DNA of 64,000 nucleotides. Origin: Vibrio tritonius (GTDB lineage Bacteria; Pseudomonadota; Gammaproteobacteria; Enterobacterales; Vibrionaceae). The notes under the pieces are model-generated. The model was not told where the DNA came from. It saw only the letters and a list, made by a program, of their open reading frames with translations, and did not search any database. Position 1 is the stretch's first letter. Each line of letters opens with the position of its first letter. The DNA lies in contig NZ_AP014635.1 of assembly GCF_001547935.1 (NCBI RefSeq), forward strand, positions 1,116,001 to 1,180,000, written 5' to 3'. The position numbers were made by a program, and so were the translations under genes. Shown piece after piece: positions 44,098 through 52,566 of this stretch.

Positions 44098-44886
44098 ATG
44101 CAACTTAATTTAAATAAAAAATCATATGCTATTAAGTTAATAAGTGTTATTTCACTTACTGCCGTTAGCGGTTTGGTTCAAGCCAATGAGCCAGTTGATT
44201 GGAGTGGCCAGTATGCAGGTGTTGCGCTGGGTGTTGTTGCTGGCAAAGTAAACCCTGATGTTGAGGCGACCGATGGGAACTATTTCAATACGGAAAATTT
44301 AACTGATTTAAAGAGTACCTTTAGCCAAGGTTTTTCTGCTAATGATATGTCAGCTACCTTTATCTATGGTTATCAATGGCAGCAAGAAAATTGGGTCTAT
44401 GGTGTGGAAACAAACCTGTTCGTTAGCAATTTTTCGTCCAAGAAGGGCGAAAATGCACATGTATACGAGAATACACCGACCATTAGTTACGGTTACAGTG
44501 AACGTGTAGAAAATAAATTTGGCATTAGTATTAAACCCAAAGTAGGTTATGCATTCGATAATATGCTAATTAACTTTTCTGTAGGGCCTGTACTCTCTAA
44601 GTTCAAATACACATTTAATTTCGATGATACGAATAGTAGTTATGATATCACTGGAAAACATACTGATTCTAAGTGGGCGTTAGGTGTCGCCACTGGATTA
44701 GATTTTAACTACAAAATGGATAACGATTACGTACTCTACGCAAGCTACCTATATACCTATTACCCTGATGTCGTTGATGGTAAAAGTGGATTGGATGAGC
44801 CTAACTCCTCTTGGACCGATGAGGTCAAACACGACGCAAGCTTCTCATCTCACACATTCTCCGTGGGCTTAGTGAAGTACTTCTAA
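44098..44886 (+). CDS. Outer-membrane beta-barrel protein (OMP_b-brl-like)
   Basis: A 262-residue protein with a signal peptide ending near LVQANE. WSGQYAGVALGVVAGK is the typical first strand of the Omp25/OmpA-like beta-barrel family, and further alternating strands (FIYGYQWQQENWVYGVETNLF, VGYAFDNMLINFSVGPVLS, LYASYLYTYYPDV) lead to a terminal strand HTFSVGLVKYF with C-terminal Phe, the BAM signal. Function unknown. AT-rich 5' part suggests acquisition or H-NS control. It shares a bidirectional terminator with mtgA. Confidence 0.85.
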   Translation: MQLNLNKKSYAIKLISVISLTAVSGLVQANEPVDWSGQYAGVALGVVAGKVNPDVEATDGNYFNTENLTDLKSTFSQGFSANDMSATFIYGYQWQQENWVYGVETNLFVSNFSSKKGENAHVYENTPTISYGYSERVENKFGISIKPKVGYAFDNMLINFSVGPVLSKFKYTFNFDDTNSSYDITGKHTDSKWALGVATGLDFNYKMDNDYVLYASYLYTYYPDVVDGKSGLDEPNSSWTDEVKHDASFSSHTFSVGLVKYF

Positions 44887-44925
44887 CTGCTGTGATTTAA
44901 GAGTGTGCTTAACGAGCGCAAGTGA

Positions 44926-44957
44926 TAAAAAAGGACAGGGCGACCTGTCCTTTTTTA
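44926..44957. terminator. Bidirectional terminator
   Basis: AAAAAGGACAGG and CCTGTCCTTTTTT form a 12-bp stem with a GCGA loop, between the convergent barrel gene and mtgA. T runs occur on both strands. Confidence 0.93.
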
Positions 44958-44980
44958 CGTTGTTAACTTGTTATCGAGGC

Positions 44981-45691
44981 TTATTCTAAACGGCGATAAT
45001 CTTGTGTATCTAAGTGACCCATTTGCACTAACACCCATTGCACCCGTTCTTGCACATAATCTGTCATCGGTGTGGGATGAATTTTATATGGGTTAGGTAG
45101 TACAACAGCCAATTGCGCCGCTTGATGACGAGTCACGCGATTGGCTGGAACGCCAAAGTAAGCTTCACTGGCTGCTTGAACACCATAAATCCCCGGACCA
45201 AACTCCACGATATTGATGTACATCTCCATAATGCGCTCTTTGCCCCAAATCAGCTCAAGTAACAGCGCGATATAAAGCTCATAGGCTTTACGAATATAGG
45301 TTTCACTAGGAAAGAGAAAGACGTTTTTGGCGGTTTGCTGCGTAATCGTACTTGCGCCCCGTTCCGGGCCATTAACTCCACTGGCTTCGATTACCGAAAC
45401 TAACGCATCAATATCGATTCCCCAATGAAATGGAAAGCGTTGGTCTTCTGATGCCATTATCGCCAAAGGAATCGCAGGAGAAACCGTCGCAAGCGGAACC
45501 CATTGATGTTGGGCATGTTTGGGGTAACCTTCGGGTGGAAAAAGAGTGCGGTTTATTTCCCATGCCCAAAATGGCGGATTAATAAATTTAAGCAAAATGA
45601 CCAGCACGAGAGGCAATCCCATGAGTAATGCCAGCGTGGCAATCAGCGCGCGTTTTATGCGGCGCTTGATTCGTCTCGTCAACAATTTCAC
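44981..45691 (-). CDS. mtgA: Monofunctional biosynthetic peptidoglycan transglycosylase
   Basis: A 236-residue GT51 enzyme that polymerises lipid II into glycan strands. One N-terminal membrane anchor (ALIATLALLMGLPLVLVILL) follows a basic stretch. The catalytic motifs are MASEDQRFPFHWGID (catalytic Glu), RGASTITQQTAKN, RKAYELYIALLLELIWGKERIMEMYIN and FGPGIYGVQAASEAYFG. There is no transpeptidase domain, as expected for MtgA. Confidence 0.97.
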   Translation of the reverse strand: MKLLTRRIKRRIKRALIATLALLMGLPLVLVILLKFINPPFWAWEINRTLFPPEGYPKHAQHQWVPLATVSPAIPLAIMASEDQRFPFHWGIDIDALVSVIEASGVNGPERGASTITQQTAKNVFLFPSETYIRKAYELYIALLLELIWGKERIMEMYINIVEFGPGIYGVQAASEAYFGVPANRVTRHQAAQLAVVLPNPYKIHPTPMTDYVQERVQWVLVQMGHLDTQDYRRLE

Positions 45692-45776
45692 ATCATTTCC
45701 TTAGTAATGAACTGCCAACACTGTAGAGAGTCGTTTTATATAAATCAACTAAATGGAATTTGTGGCTGATAAGTGA

Positions 45777-46046
45777 TTAAAACAAATCGCTGTGTGAGCC
45801 GATACGAGCAAGTTGTAGTTGTTGATTATAAATACGGTAAATAAGCACTAAATCGGGTTTGACGTGACAATCTCTAAAACCCACCCAATTGCCTGTGAGT
45901 GGATGGTCTACATTTTGTGGGGCAAGAGTTTCCCCTCGCTGAAGTTTGGATATGATATTGCCGACCTCAATAATATCGGGAATCGGCATTTTAGTTATCT
46001 TCTTAAAGTCTTTCTTAAATTGAGTTGAATACTCGAGACTATACAT
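45777..46046 (-). CDS. yafQ: YafQ-family mRNA interferase toxin
   Basis: About 89 residues of the RelE superfamily. YSLEYSTQFKKDFKKITKM is the typical N-terminus, and catalytic histidines appear in VDHPLTGNWVGFRDCHVKPDLVLIYRI and the C-terminal RIGSHSDLF, as in E. coli YafQ. It would cleave ribosome-bound mRNA. ATG 46046 overlaps the antitoxin stop by 8 bp, the usual type II arrangement; the longer frame to 46061 is not needed. Confidence 0.92.
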   Translation of the reverse strand: MYSLEYSTQFKKDFKKITKMPIPDIIEVGNIISKLQRGETLAPQNVDHPLTGNWVGFRDCHVKPDLVLIYRIYNQQLQLARIGSHSDLF

Positions 46047-46317
46047 TTTTGACCTTACCATCAGTCAACTCATCGAACATGGCATCAAGCGATTCTGCTT
46101 GGTGACCCTTGCCCTCAACTAGCTCTTTTATTGCGGCAGCTGTGATTTCATTCGGTTGCGCGACGCGCAGTTCGAATGGAATACCGCCGTGATTGATGAC
46201 TGCTTTGGCAAACAATTTAATGGCTTGTGAAGTACTTAAACCCATCCCATCACATATGCTAGTGAAAGCCACTTTCGTTTCATGATCAATACGAGTGCTC
46301 AACATTTCTGTTCTCAT
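46039..46317 (-). CDS. dinJ: RelB/DinJ-family antitoxin
   Basis: About 92 residues. The N-terminal ribbon-helix-helix (TEMLSTRIDHETKVAFTSICDGMGLSTSQAIKLFAKAV) binds DNA and the C-terminal part would neutralise the toxin. INHGGIPFELR is characteristic of DinJ. ATG 46317 is chosen because AAGGTG lies upstream; the frame is open to 46392. Translationally coupled to yafQ. Confidence 0.92.
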   Translation of the reverse strand: MRTEMLSTRIDHETKVAFTSICDGMGLSTSQAIKLFAKAVINHGGIPFELRVAQPNEITAAAIKELVEGKGHQAESLDAMFDELTDGKVKNV

Positions 46318-46352
46318 AATTACACCTTTTTGCGCACAATGTAATACATAGT

Positions 46353-46366
46353 TATACAGTAGTATA
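46353..46366. promoter_or_regulatory. Candidate DinJ-YafQ operator
   Basis: TATAC-AGTA-GTATA, a perfect 5-bp inverted repeat about 36 bp upstream of the dinJ start, in the place where ribbon-helix-helix antitoxins autoregulate. Confidence 0.4.
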
Positions 46367-46373
46367 TGGTTAG

Positions 46374-46898
46374 ATGACAAAGTGTTCAACAAATCATCGA
46401 CACGGAATACAATTATTGATTGTCTGTTTAGTCGCTATTGGCGCTGGTGGCTTATTGGCGCAGCTACCCAGTTGGTTTTTGGTGATGAAGTGCGTTGGGG
46501 GAGCTTACTTAATTTATCTTGGCATCAAGAGTCTTCGTTCAAAACCGAAAAACAGTATGACGTTACCCAACGGTGCGGATAGAGAAGAGCAAAAAGGACT
46601 GCTATCGTTATATCTCCAAGCGTTTTTGGTTTCGGCCAGTAATCCTAAGACATTGATTTTTCTATCCGCTTTCTTACCGCAATTTTTAGATGTGAACCAC
46701 TCCCACTTTGAGCAGTTTTCTATCATGTACTTAACCATCGCCATGATTGTTACTTTAGTACATCTAAGTTATGCCATGATTGTTAGTCGCTTGGGGAAAA
46801 TGCAGCGCACCCATCATGTTGAGCGCAAATTGGCTAAAGTCATCGGGGGGCTTTTTATCACTATGGGCGGTGGGGTGCTACTCAGTTCAAGGCCTTGA
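46374..46898 (+). pseudogene. LysE/RhtB-family exporter, 5'-truncated
   Basis: 174 residues of a LysE-type amino acid exporter (about 205-210 residues expected). LAQLPSWFLVMKCVGGAYLIYLGIKSLRSK, QAFLVSASNPKTLIFLSAFLPQFL and KLAKVIGGLFITMGGGVLLSS match the middle and C-terminal parts. The first membrane helix with the PGP motif is missing and the second begins late, so the protein starts abnormally (MTKCSTNHRHG). The gap is directly next to the dinJ-yafQ promoter region, which suggests the toxin-antitoxin cassette replaced the 5' end. The protein is probably inactive. Confidence 0.68.
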
Positions 46899-46995
46899 TT
46901 CGTTTTATGGTTTAGAGGTTGGTGATAGGTTTTATTAGCCCATCAACCATGCAGTCAATAACTAAAAATTCACTTACCCCAAGCAATAGTAACAG

Positions 46996-47018
46996 GCCAA
47001 CGGAAACGTTGGCTTTTT
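46996..47018 (+). terminator. Terminator after the LysE remnant
   Basis: GCCAACG (46996-47002), GAAA tetraloop, CGTTGGC (47007-47013), then TTTTTG. Confidence 0.85.
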
Positions 47019-47187
47019 GTCGTTGGTAGTGATGCGATATGAACATTTTTAGGGAAAAGGCGCATTTGAACGCTGAAATGCCTGAAATGAATAAAAACTT
47101 ATTTATATAGAACATCGCGTAATAATAATGTAAGGAATATAACAGTATTTCATTATTTTTTGATATGTAACAAAAGTTTTCCGTTGT

Positions 47188-47206
47188 GAATGATAATAGT
47201 TTGCGA
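47188..47206 (+). promoter_or_regulatory. Candidate Fur half-box upstream of the iron cluster
   Basis: GAATGATAATAGTTTGCGA keeps the AATGATAAT half of a Fur box, with a poor second half, 39 bp before the FTR1 start. Iron repression by Fur is expected for this gene family. Confidence 0.45.
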
Positions 47207-47244
47207 TAGCATTCGCGTGTTCAGGTTATTACAGGGATTTCACC

Positions 47245-49170
47245 ATGTTAAAGCTCGCGAAGCTTTTCATCGTCATGTTATGTGCATTTGTGGCCGTTAC
47301 TTCTCAAGCGGCAATTATTGATTATCAAGCAGCAGCAGACGACATCAACCAACGTCTCGATAAAACCGCAGAGCTTTATCAGTCTGGTCAAACCGCCGAA
47401 GCAAAAACAACCGTGCAAATGGCGTACTTTGAGGTATTTGAAGGCCTTGAAGGTCCAATTCGAATTAACTACTCACAAAAATACGCTTACGAGCTGGAAG
47501 CCAAATTTGGTGAAATACGCAAAATGATTGCTGCTCAAGGCGATGTAGAGCAGGTAACCCAACAGATTACTTGGCTTAAAACGCAAATTGCTTCCGTACC
47601 CGAAATCTTAGAATCCGGCACTCAATTGGTGGCGGAAACGACCGACGTGCACCAAGAGAGCATTCTTCCATATTGGCGTGAGCAAGTGCTCACCATTGAA
47701 CGTTTGGTTAACCAAGGCTTAGCAAGTTATCGTTTATCGGCGCAAGGTACCGCAGCAGAACAGGCAGAAAAGCGCCAAGAAGCGACCCAATTAGTACAGC
47801 AAGCTCAGTTTGAAGCCTACAAAAACTCCGATTTGGAAACGGCGATTCGTTTGAATCGTTCTGGCAGTAAAGCAGCAGATTATAACGCTCGCTTCAAATC
47901 TCTTTTAGAAATCACTAAACAGCCATTCACCATGCCACATTTGGTTGACTTTGGTTATCAGGTATCGACCTTAACGCAAGATCTTAAAGACGATTTACCT
48001 GGGCTACCAGCAACGCGTGATTCACAAAAACAGACTCAAGATGACGCGCAAGCAGTAGTAAAACAAGATTGGCAAGCGGTGATTACTGGTATTGATGCTG
48101 CGATTACTCAAGCCATTGATACGTATCAAAAAGGCAATGTGTCTGACGCTATGATGGCCGTGCAAGATGCGTACTTTGATCGCTTCGAAGCCACCGGTAT
48201 GGAAAATGCCATCGGCGCCCGTGATACTGCATTCAAGTCCGAGTTAGAAGGCTATTTCACTCGCATCGTCAGTATGGTGAAAGCCGGTTCGAAACTTGCT
48301 GATATCCAAGCACAGCAACAAGCACTAAGCCAAGCGCTAGATAAAGGTGCTGATATGCTGGGTGACGCTAACCAAGGTTTTTGGGCGATTTTCATTGCTA
48401 GTTTAACCATCATTTTGCGTGAAGGGTTGGAAGCGTTGCTGATAGTAGCGGCCATTACTGCTTACCTTGTGAAAAATGAGCATACCGACAAACTGCATAT
48501 CATTAAAAACTCTGTGATTGTGGGCTTGATTTGTAGCTTGATTACTGCCGCACTGTTCCAGTGGTTATTTACCAATGCTGGCGCGAGCCGTGAAATGCTT
48601 GAAGGCATCACCATGCTGGTGGCGGTTGTCGTGCTGTTTATGATGAGTTACTGGTTGCTCTCCAAAGTCGAAGCGACTCAGTGGAAAAAATACTTGGAAA
48701 GCAAGTTGTCTCGCTCATTAACGGCGGGGTCAGTTGCTGGGCTTTGGTTTGCAAGCTTCCTTGCTGTTTACCGTGAGGGCGCTGAAACCGTGTTGTTCTA
48801 CTACGCACTTGGTGCGGATGGTTCAGCCAGTTCACTAGGCGGTATTTTTGGCGGCTTAGCGCTAGGTATTGTCATTCTTGCGGTTGTTTTCGTCATCATG
48901 CGCTACAGCGTGGTGAAATTGCCGCTAAAACCTTTCTTTATGTTTACCGGTGGATTTATGTATCTGATGGCCTTTGTCTTTGCTGGCAAAGGGGTGTTGG
49001 AACTGATTGAAGCCAAATTGTTTAATCCAACACTGATGGACGCCGTTCCGCAAATCGGTTTGTTGGGTATTTACCCTTACGTCGAAACCTTGATTCCGCA
49101 AATCGTGTTGCTTGCCGCTGCCGTACTTGCGTTGGTTGTGATTCGTCGTCAGGGACAAAAATCAGCATAG
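47245..49170 (+). CDS. fetM: FTR1-family high-affinity iron permease (FetM-like)
   Basis: A 641-residue protein. A signal peptide (FIVMLCAFVAVTSQA) leads into a long periplasmic region containing three related helical repeats, each with an AYFExFE-like core: near residues 59-68 (MAYFEVFEGLEG), around 190-230 (QAQFEAYKNSDLETAI) and around 300-315 (DAYFDRFEATGMENAI). The C-terminal permease has seven segments and both iron-binding REXXE motifs, REGLE at 392-396 and REGAE at 510-514. This architecture matches Cj1658 and E. coli FetM rather than short yeast Ftr1. First gene of a nine-gene operon. Confidence 0.93.
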   Translation: MLKLAKLFIVMLCAFVAVTSQAAIIDYQAAADDINQRLDKTAELYQSGQTAEAKTTVQMAYFEVFEGLEGPIRINYSQKYAYELEAKFGEIRKMIAAQGDVEQVTQQITWLKTQIASVPEILESGTQLVAETTDVHQESILPYWREQVLTIERLVNQGLASYRLSAQGTAAEQAEKRQEATQLVQQAQFEAYKNSDLETAIRLNRSGSKAADYNARFKSLLEITKQPFTMPHLVDFGYQVSTLTQDLKDDLPGLPATRDSQKQTQDDAQAVVKQDWQAVITGIDAAITQAIDTYQKGNVSDAMMAVQDAYFDRFEATGMENAIGARDTAFKSELEGYFTRIVSMVKAGSKLADIQAQQQALSQALDKGADMLGDANQGFWAIFIASLTIILREGLEALLIVAAITAYLVKNEHTDKLHIIKNSVIVGLICSLITAALFQWLFTNAGASREMLEGITMLVAVVVLFMMSYWLLSKVEATQWKKYLESKLSRSLTAGSVAGLWFASFLAVYREGAETVLFYYALGADGSASSLGGIFGGLALGIVILAVVFVIMRYSVVKLPLKPFFMFTGGFMYLMAFVFAGKGVLELIEAKLFNPTLMDAVPQIGLLGIYPYVETLIPQIVLLAAAVLALVVIRRQGQKSA

Positions 49171-49237
49171 CGACATTTTTATATTTATAACTGCGTGACT
49201 TTAGCGCGACAAACTCTTGTTAAAAGGAATAACGATA

Positions 49238-49756
49238 ATGGCTAACAAAATTTTGGTTCCAGCTGCAATGGCAGCAATGCTGTTCTCAGCAACAACGATG
49301 GCTGGTGAACACCCAGCGGGCGAAACCATCGAAATGAATGGTATGGAATTGGCTGCGGTTTACCTAGAGCCAGTAACTATGGAACCTCAAGGTATGATGA
49401 TGGCGGCTTCAAAAGCTGACGTTCACCTTGAAGCGGACATTCATGCCCTAAAAGGCAACAAAAACGGCTTTGCTGCAGGTGAGTGGATCCCTTACCTAAC
49501 CATCAGCTACAAAATGAAAAACCTAGACACAGGCAAAACTCAAGAAGGCACTTTCATGCCAATGATTGCGTCTGATGGCCCTCACTACGGTTCAAACGTA
49601 AAAATGTTGGGTGTTGGTAACTACGAGCTGACTTTCCACATCGAATCTCCTGCTAAAGCTGGCCTACTACGTCATACCGACAAAGAAACAGGTGTTGGTC
49701 GTTGGTACAAACCTTTCGATGCAACTTACAACTTTAAATACGTTGGTTTGAACTAA
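49238..49756 (+). CDS. fetP: Periplasmic iron-binding protein, P19/FetP family
   Basis: About 172 residues with a signal peptide ending in TTMAGE. Metal-site elements of P19 are visible: the Met-rich LEPVTMEPQGMMMAASKADVHLEADIHA (Glu, Met, His) and IASDGPHYGSNVKM (His). WYKPFDATYNFKYVG closes the immunoglobulin-like fold. P19 proteins bind copper and iron and pass iron to the FTR1 permease encoded just upstream. AAAAGGAA precedes ATG 49238. Confidence 0.94.
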   Translation: MANKILVPAAMAAMLFSATTMAGEHPAGETIEMNGMELAAVYLEPVTMEPQGMMMAASKADVHLEADIHALKGNKNGFAAGEWIPYLTISYKMKNLDTGKTQEGTFMPMIASDGPHYGSNVKMLGVGNYELTFHIESPAKAGLLRHTDKETGVGRWYKPFDATYNFKYVGLN

Positions 49757-49858
49757 GCCAATCAGCTGTTAGCAGTGATTTTGCACTGCTAGCACAAAAG
49801 GTGGCCGGTTCGTCATCGGCGAAACGGCCGCCTTCCATAATAATATGATGTGAGCAAT

Positions 49859-51262
49859 ATGAGTTTTTATCTCTCTCAGGTACTTTCTTATTTCCTCCTT
49901 CCCGCCGTCATGTTCGGACTGCTTTGGTCCGGTGCAACCTCTTCATTCTACAAACAGCGTTTTTGGTGGTCTGTACTGGCAAGCGTTGCTGGTGTTGCTG
50001 CGTATGCACTATTGCCTTACAGCCAAACATCACTGTTGATTATCGGCGCAGGAGATATGGCACTAACGGTATTGCTGTTGGTGTATGTCCTATGGGTAAC
50101 CAAACCCAATCGATTTTTGCTGCTGTGGCAGTTTGTTATTGTCTCGCTGACCGCTTTTATGTGGGCGCGCGTGGCGAAACTCGATATGGTGACCGCCACC
50201 AGTGTGATTAATACGGAACTGATTTTGAACGTTGCAGCATTGCTGCTAGGTTGGATTTTGATCGGCTCAGTACACTATTTCACGGCACAAGTGATGGTGC
50301 AGCGCAGTGTGCTATTCAAGCGAGTGTTCTTTTTCGTCTTAATCTTACTGGCGTTACTTCCTCTCTCTGGAGAGGTGTTGTTGTCGGCAATGAAACTCCA
50401 GATCCTCGATCTCTATCAAGAGTTATTGAGTTATGTATCCCGAGTAACCAACTTCTTCTGGACATATGCCTACGTGGTGATGGCGATGTGTTTGCTGCCG
50501 GCTTTGGTCAAATACCGCCACGATATTGTGCCGATTAAAACTGCGATTAAGGGTGAACAAAACGCAATTTCACGCCGTAAATGGCAAGCCAAATTGATTG
50601 GCCAGCAGCGTATTGTGCGCGGGTTCTTAGGCTCTTTAGTGCTAATTTTTGCAGCGCTGCTTTACTGGGATGCTGTGGCTTCTCAGCCACCAACGCGCTC
50701 CCCGGCACAAAGCATCGAATTAAGCGCAGACGAGTCCGTGCATATTGCGATTACCGATGAGCTAAAAGATGGCAAGTTGCATCGTTATCAATGGATTGCC
50801 AGCGACGGTAAAGTAGTGCGCTTCTTTGTGATTGACCGCTACCCAGGTGAAATGAAATTTGGTGTGGTGTTTGACGCTTGTATGCTTTGTGGTGATGCTG
50901 GGTATATTCAAGATGGCGACCAAGTGATCTGTTTGGCTTGCGGCGTGCACATCTTCATTCCTTCGATTGGTAACCCGGGCGGCTGTAACCCGATACCGAT
51001 CAAAGAGTGGTCATTGAAAAACAACGAAATCGTCATTAGCCAAGCGATGTTGGAATCGGGTTTACAGTACTTTAGTGATGTGGTGCAAATCACGGTGAAA
51101 GATCCGGTTAACGGCGATGCCTTAACCAATATCGACGCTCCGTTTAGCTATCAATTTGGCGGTAAGACCTATTTCTTCTCGAAACAAGCTTCTTACGATG
51201 CCTTCCGTGATAACCCTTGGCAGTACGTAAATAGCAGCTCAGCGTTGGGAGGTGACCAATAA
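49859..51262 (+). CDS. DUF2318 Fe-S membrane protein with YHS-like tail
   Basis: About 467 residues. Eight or nine membrane segments occupy the first 280 residues. The periplasmic C-terminal part is DUF2318: FDACMLCGDAGYIQDGDQVICLACGVHIFIP (two CxxC pairs) and NPGGCNPIPI. It ends in a YHS-like segment, YQFGGKTYFFSKQASYDAFRDNPWQYV, without the usual Cys. Homologues (Cj1660, FetA-like) always lie beside P19. They are thought to assist iron reduction or transfer. The start is GTG 49850 or ATG 49859; no clear ribosome-binding site decides. It overlaps the next gene by one base. Confidence 0.9.
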   Translation: MSFYLSQVLSYFLLPAVMFGLLWSGATSSFYKQRFWWSVLASVAGVAAYALLPYSQTSLLIIGAGDMALTVLLLVYVLWVTKPNRFLLLWQFVIVSLTAFMWARVAKLDMVTATSVINTELILNVAALLLGWILIGSVHYFTAQVMVQRSVLFKRVFFFVLILLALLPLSGEVLLSAMKLQILDLYQELLSYVSRVTNFFWTYAYVVMAMCLLPALVKYRHDIVPIKTAIKGEQNAISRRKWQAKLIGQQRIVRGFLGSLVLIFAALLYWDAVASQPPTRSPAQSIELSADESVHIAITDELKDGKLHRYQWIASDGKVVRFFVIDRYPGEMKFGVVFDACMLCGDAGYIQDGDQVICLACGVHIFIPSIGNPGGCNPIPIKEWSLKNNEIVISQAMLESGLQYFSDVVQITVKDPVNGDALTNIDAPFSYQFGGKTYFFSKQASYDAFRDNPWQYVNSSSALGGDQ

Positions 51263-52566
51263 TGTTATGGACTATGTTGCGCCAATCTTGGCGTCATGAC
51301 AGTGGTCGTAAATGGCTTGCGACTACGACTATCTTTTTGGCCGCGGGGTTAATTTCAGCGCTACTCGCCATCTCTATCACGATCGGTGACAAGATGTCAG
51401 TAGAAATGAAACGCTACGGGGCGAACATTGAAATTACTCCTGAAGGTCAGGTTCAATTACCTTATGCCTTGAAAAATGCCTTGGCATCGATGGACAAAGA
51501 GGACTTGATCCTTGAGTCAGAGCTGCCGAACATCAAGAACATTTTTTGGCGCAATAACATCATCGGTTTTGCTCCGTTTGTTCGTGGTTCGGTTGTGGTG
51601 CGCAATCATGAAAAACCGGCGGGCAGTGAATCACACAAGGTCGCGCTGGTTGGGACTTTCTTTGACCAGTCGTTAGCTGTTCCTGATGAGCCGGATTATC
51701 ACACCGGCAACAAGATTATTGCCCAGTATTGGAAAGTGAATGGCCAGTGGCCAGACGATAGCCAAGCTCAAGCGTTGGTGGGGCAATCCATCGCAGCGCA
51801 TATGGGCTGGAAAGTGGGAGACGCATTGACGCTAACCCACGGTGAGCAAACCTTCACTGTGCACGTGACGGGGATTTTAACCAATGGTGGCGCAGAAGAA
51901 GATGCGATTGTGGTACCGCTGCATATCGGGCAGGCGTTACTTAATCTGCAAGGTCGTGTAGAGAGTGTGAATGTCTCTGCGTTAACGGTACCGGAAAATG
52001 CGTTGTCGAAGAAAGCAAGAGAAAACTTGGAGTCGTTAGATTCCGATGAATATGATCTGTGGTTTTGTACGGCGTTTGTCTCTTCCATTTCGTTCCAGCT
52101 AGAAAAAGCATTAAGCAATGCGAGTGTTCACCCTGTGTGGCAAGTGGCCGCTTCGGAAGGCATTGTGATCGCCAAGATTCAGAGCTTACTGTTTATGGTG
52201 ACCTTGGCCGCCTTTATTGCTGCTTCAATGGGGATAGCATCATTGATGACCAACGCGATATTGCAGCGCTCTAAAGAGATAGGTTTGATGAAATCGCTCG
52301 GCGCGCATAACTGGCAGGTTTACTTACTGTTTTATGCGGAATCTATGATTTGTGGTTTAGTGGGCGGTTCGCTAGGATGCCTTGCTGGCTGGGGGCTTGC
52401 TAAAGTAATGGGCTATGCACTGTTCGGTTCGAGCATTACGTTCCACTGGATTATCATCCCACTTATTTTAGTGATTTCTGTTGTGATGACGGTGTGTGGA
52501 ACCTATTTCCCTTCACGTCGCATTGCTGCGCTTTACCCAATCGAGGTGTTGTATGGCCGTCAATAA
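51262..52566 (+). CDS. MacB/FtsX-family ABC transporter permease (first)
   Basis: A 434-residue permease with four membrane segments: one N-terminal (WLATTTIFLAAGLISALLAI), then a periplasmic domain of about 230 residues, and three near the C-terminus (LLFMVTLAAFIAASMGIASL). The RSKEIGLMKSLGAHNWQV coupling segment is the FtsX/MacB signature that contacts the ATPase. It overlaps the previous stop (TAATG). Such transporters often do mechanical work on periplasmic proteins rather than transport across the membrane. Confidence 0.93.
   Translation: MLWTMLRQSWRHDSGRKWLATTTIFLAAGLISALLAISITIGDKMSVEMKRYGANIEITPEGQVQLPYALKNALASMDKEDLILESELPNIKNIFWRNNIIGFAPFVRGSVVVRNHEKPAGSESHKVALVGTFFDQSLAVPDEPDYHTGNKIIAQYWKVNGQWPDDSQAQALVGQSIAAHMGWKVGDALTLTHGEQTFTVHVTGILTNGGAEEDAIVVPLHIGQALLNLQGRVESVNVSALTVPENALSKKARENLESLDSDEYDLWFCTAFVSSISFQLEKALSNASVHPVWQVAASEGIVIAKIQSLLFMVTLAAFIAASMGIASLMTNAILQRSKEIGLMKSLGAHNWQVYLLFYAESMICGLVGGSLGCLAGWGLAKVMGYALFGSSITFHWIIIPLILVISVVMTVCGTYFPSRRIAALYPIEVLYGRQ

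Noticed and set aside
52496..52552. Longer start for the second ABC permease
   Set aside because: It would overlap the first permease by 71 bp; ATG 52553 has a better ribosome-binding site and family-like N-terminus.
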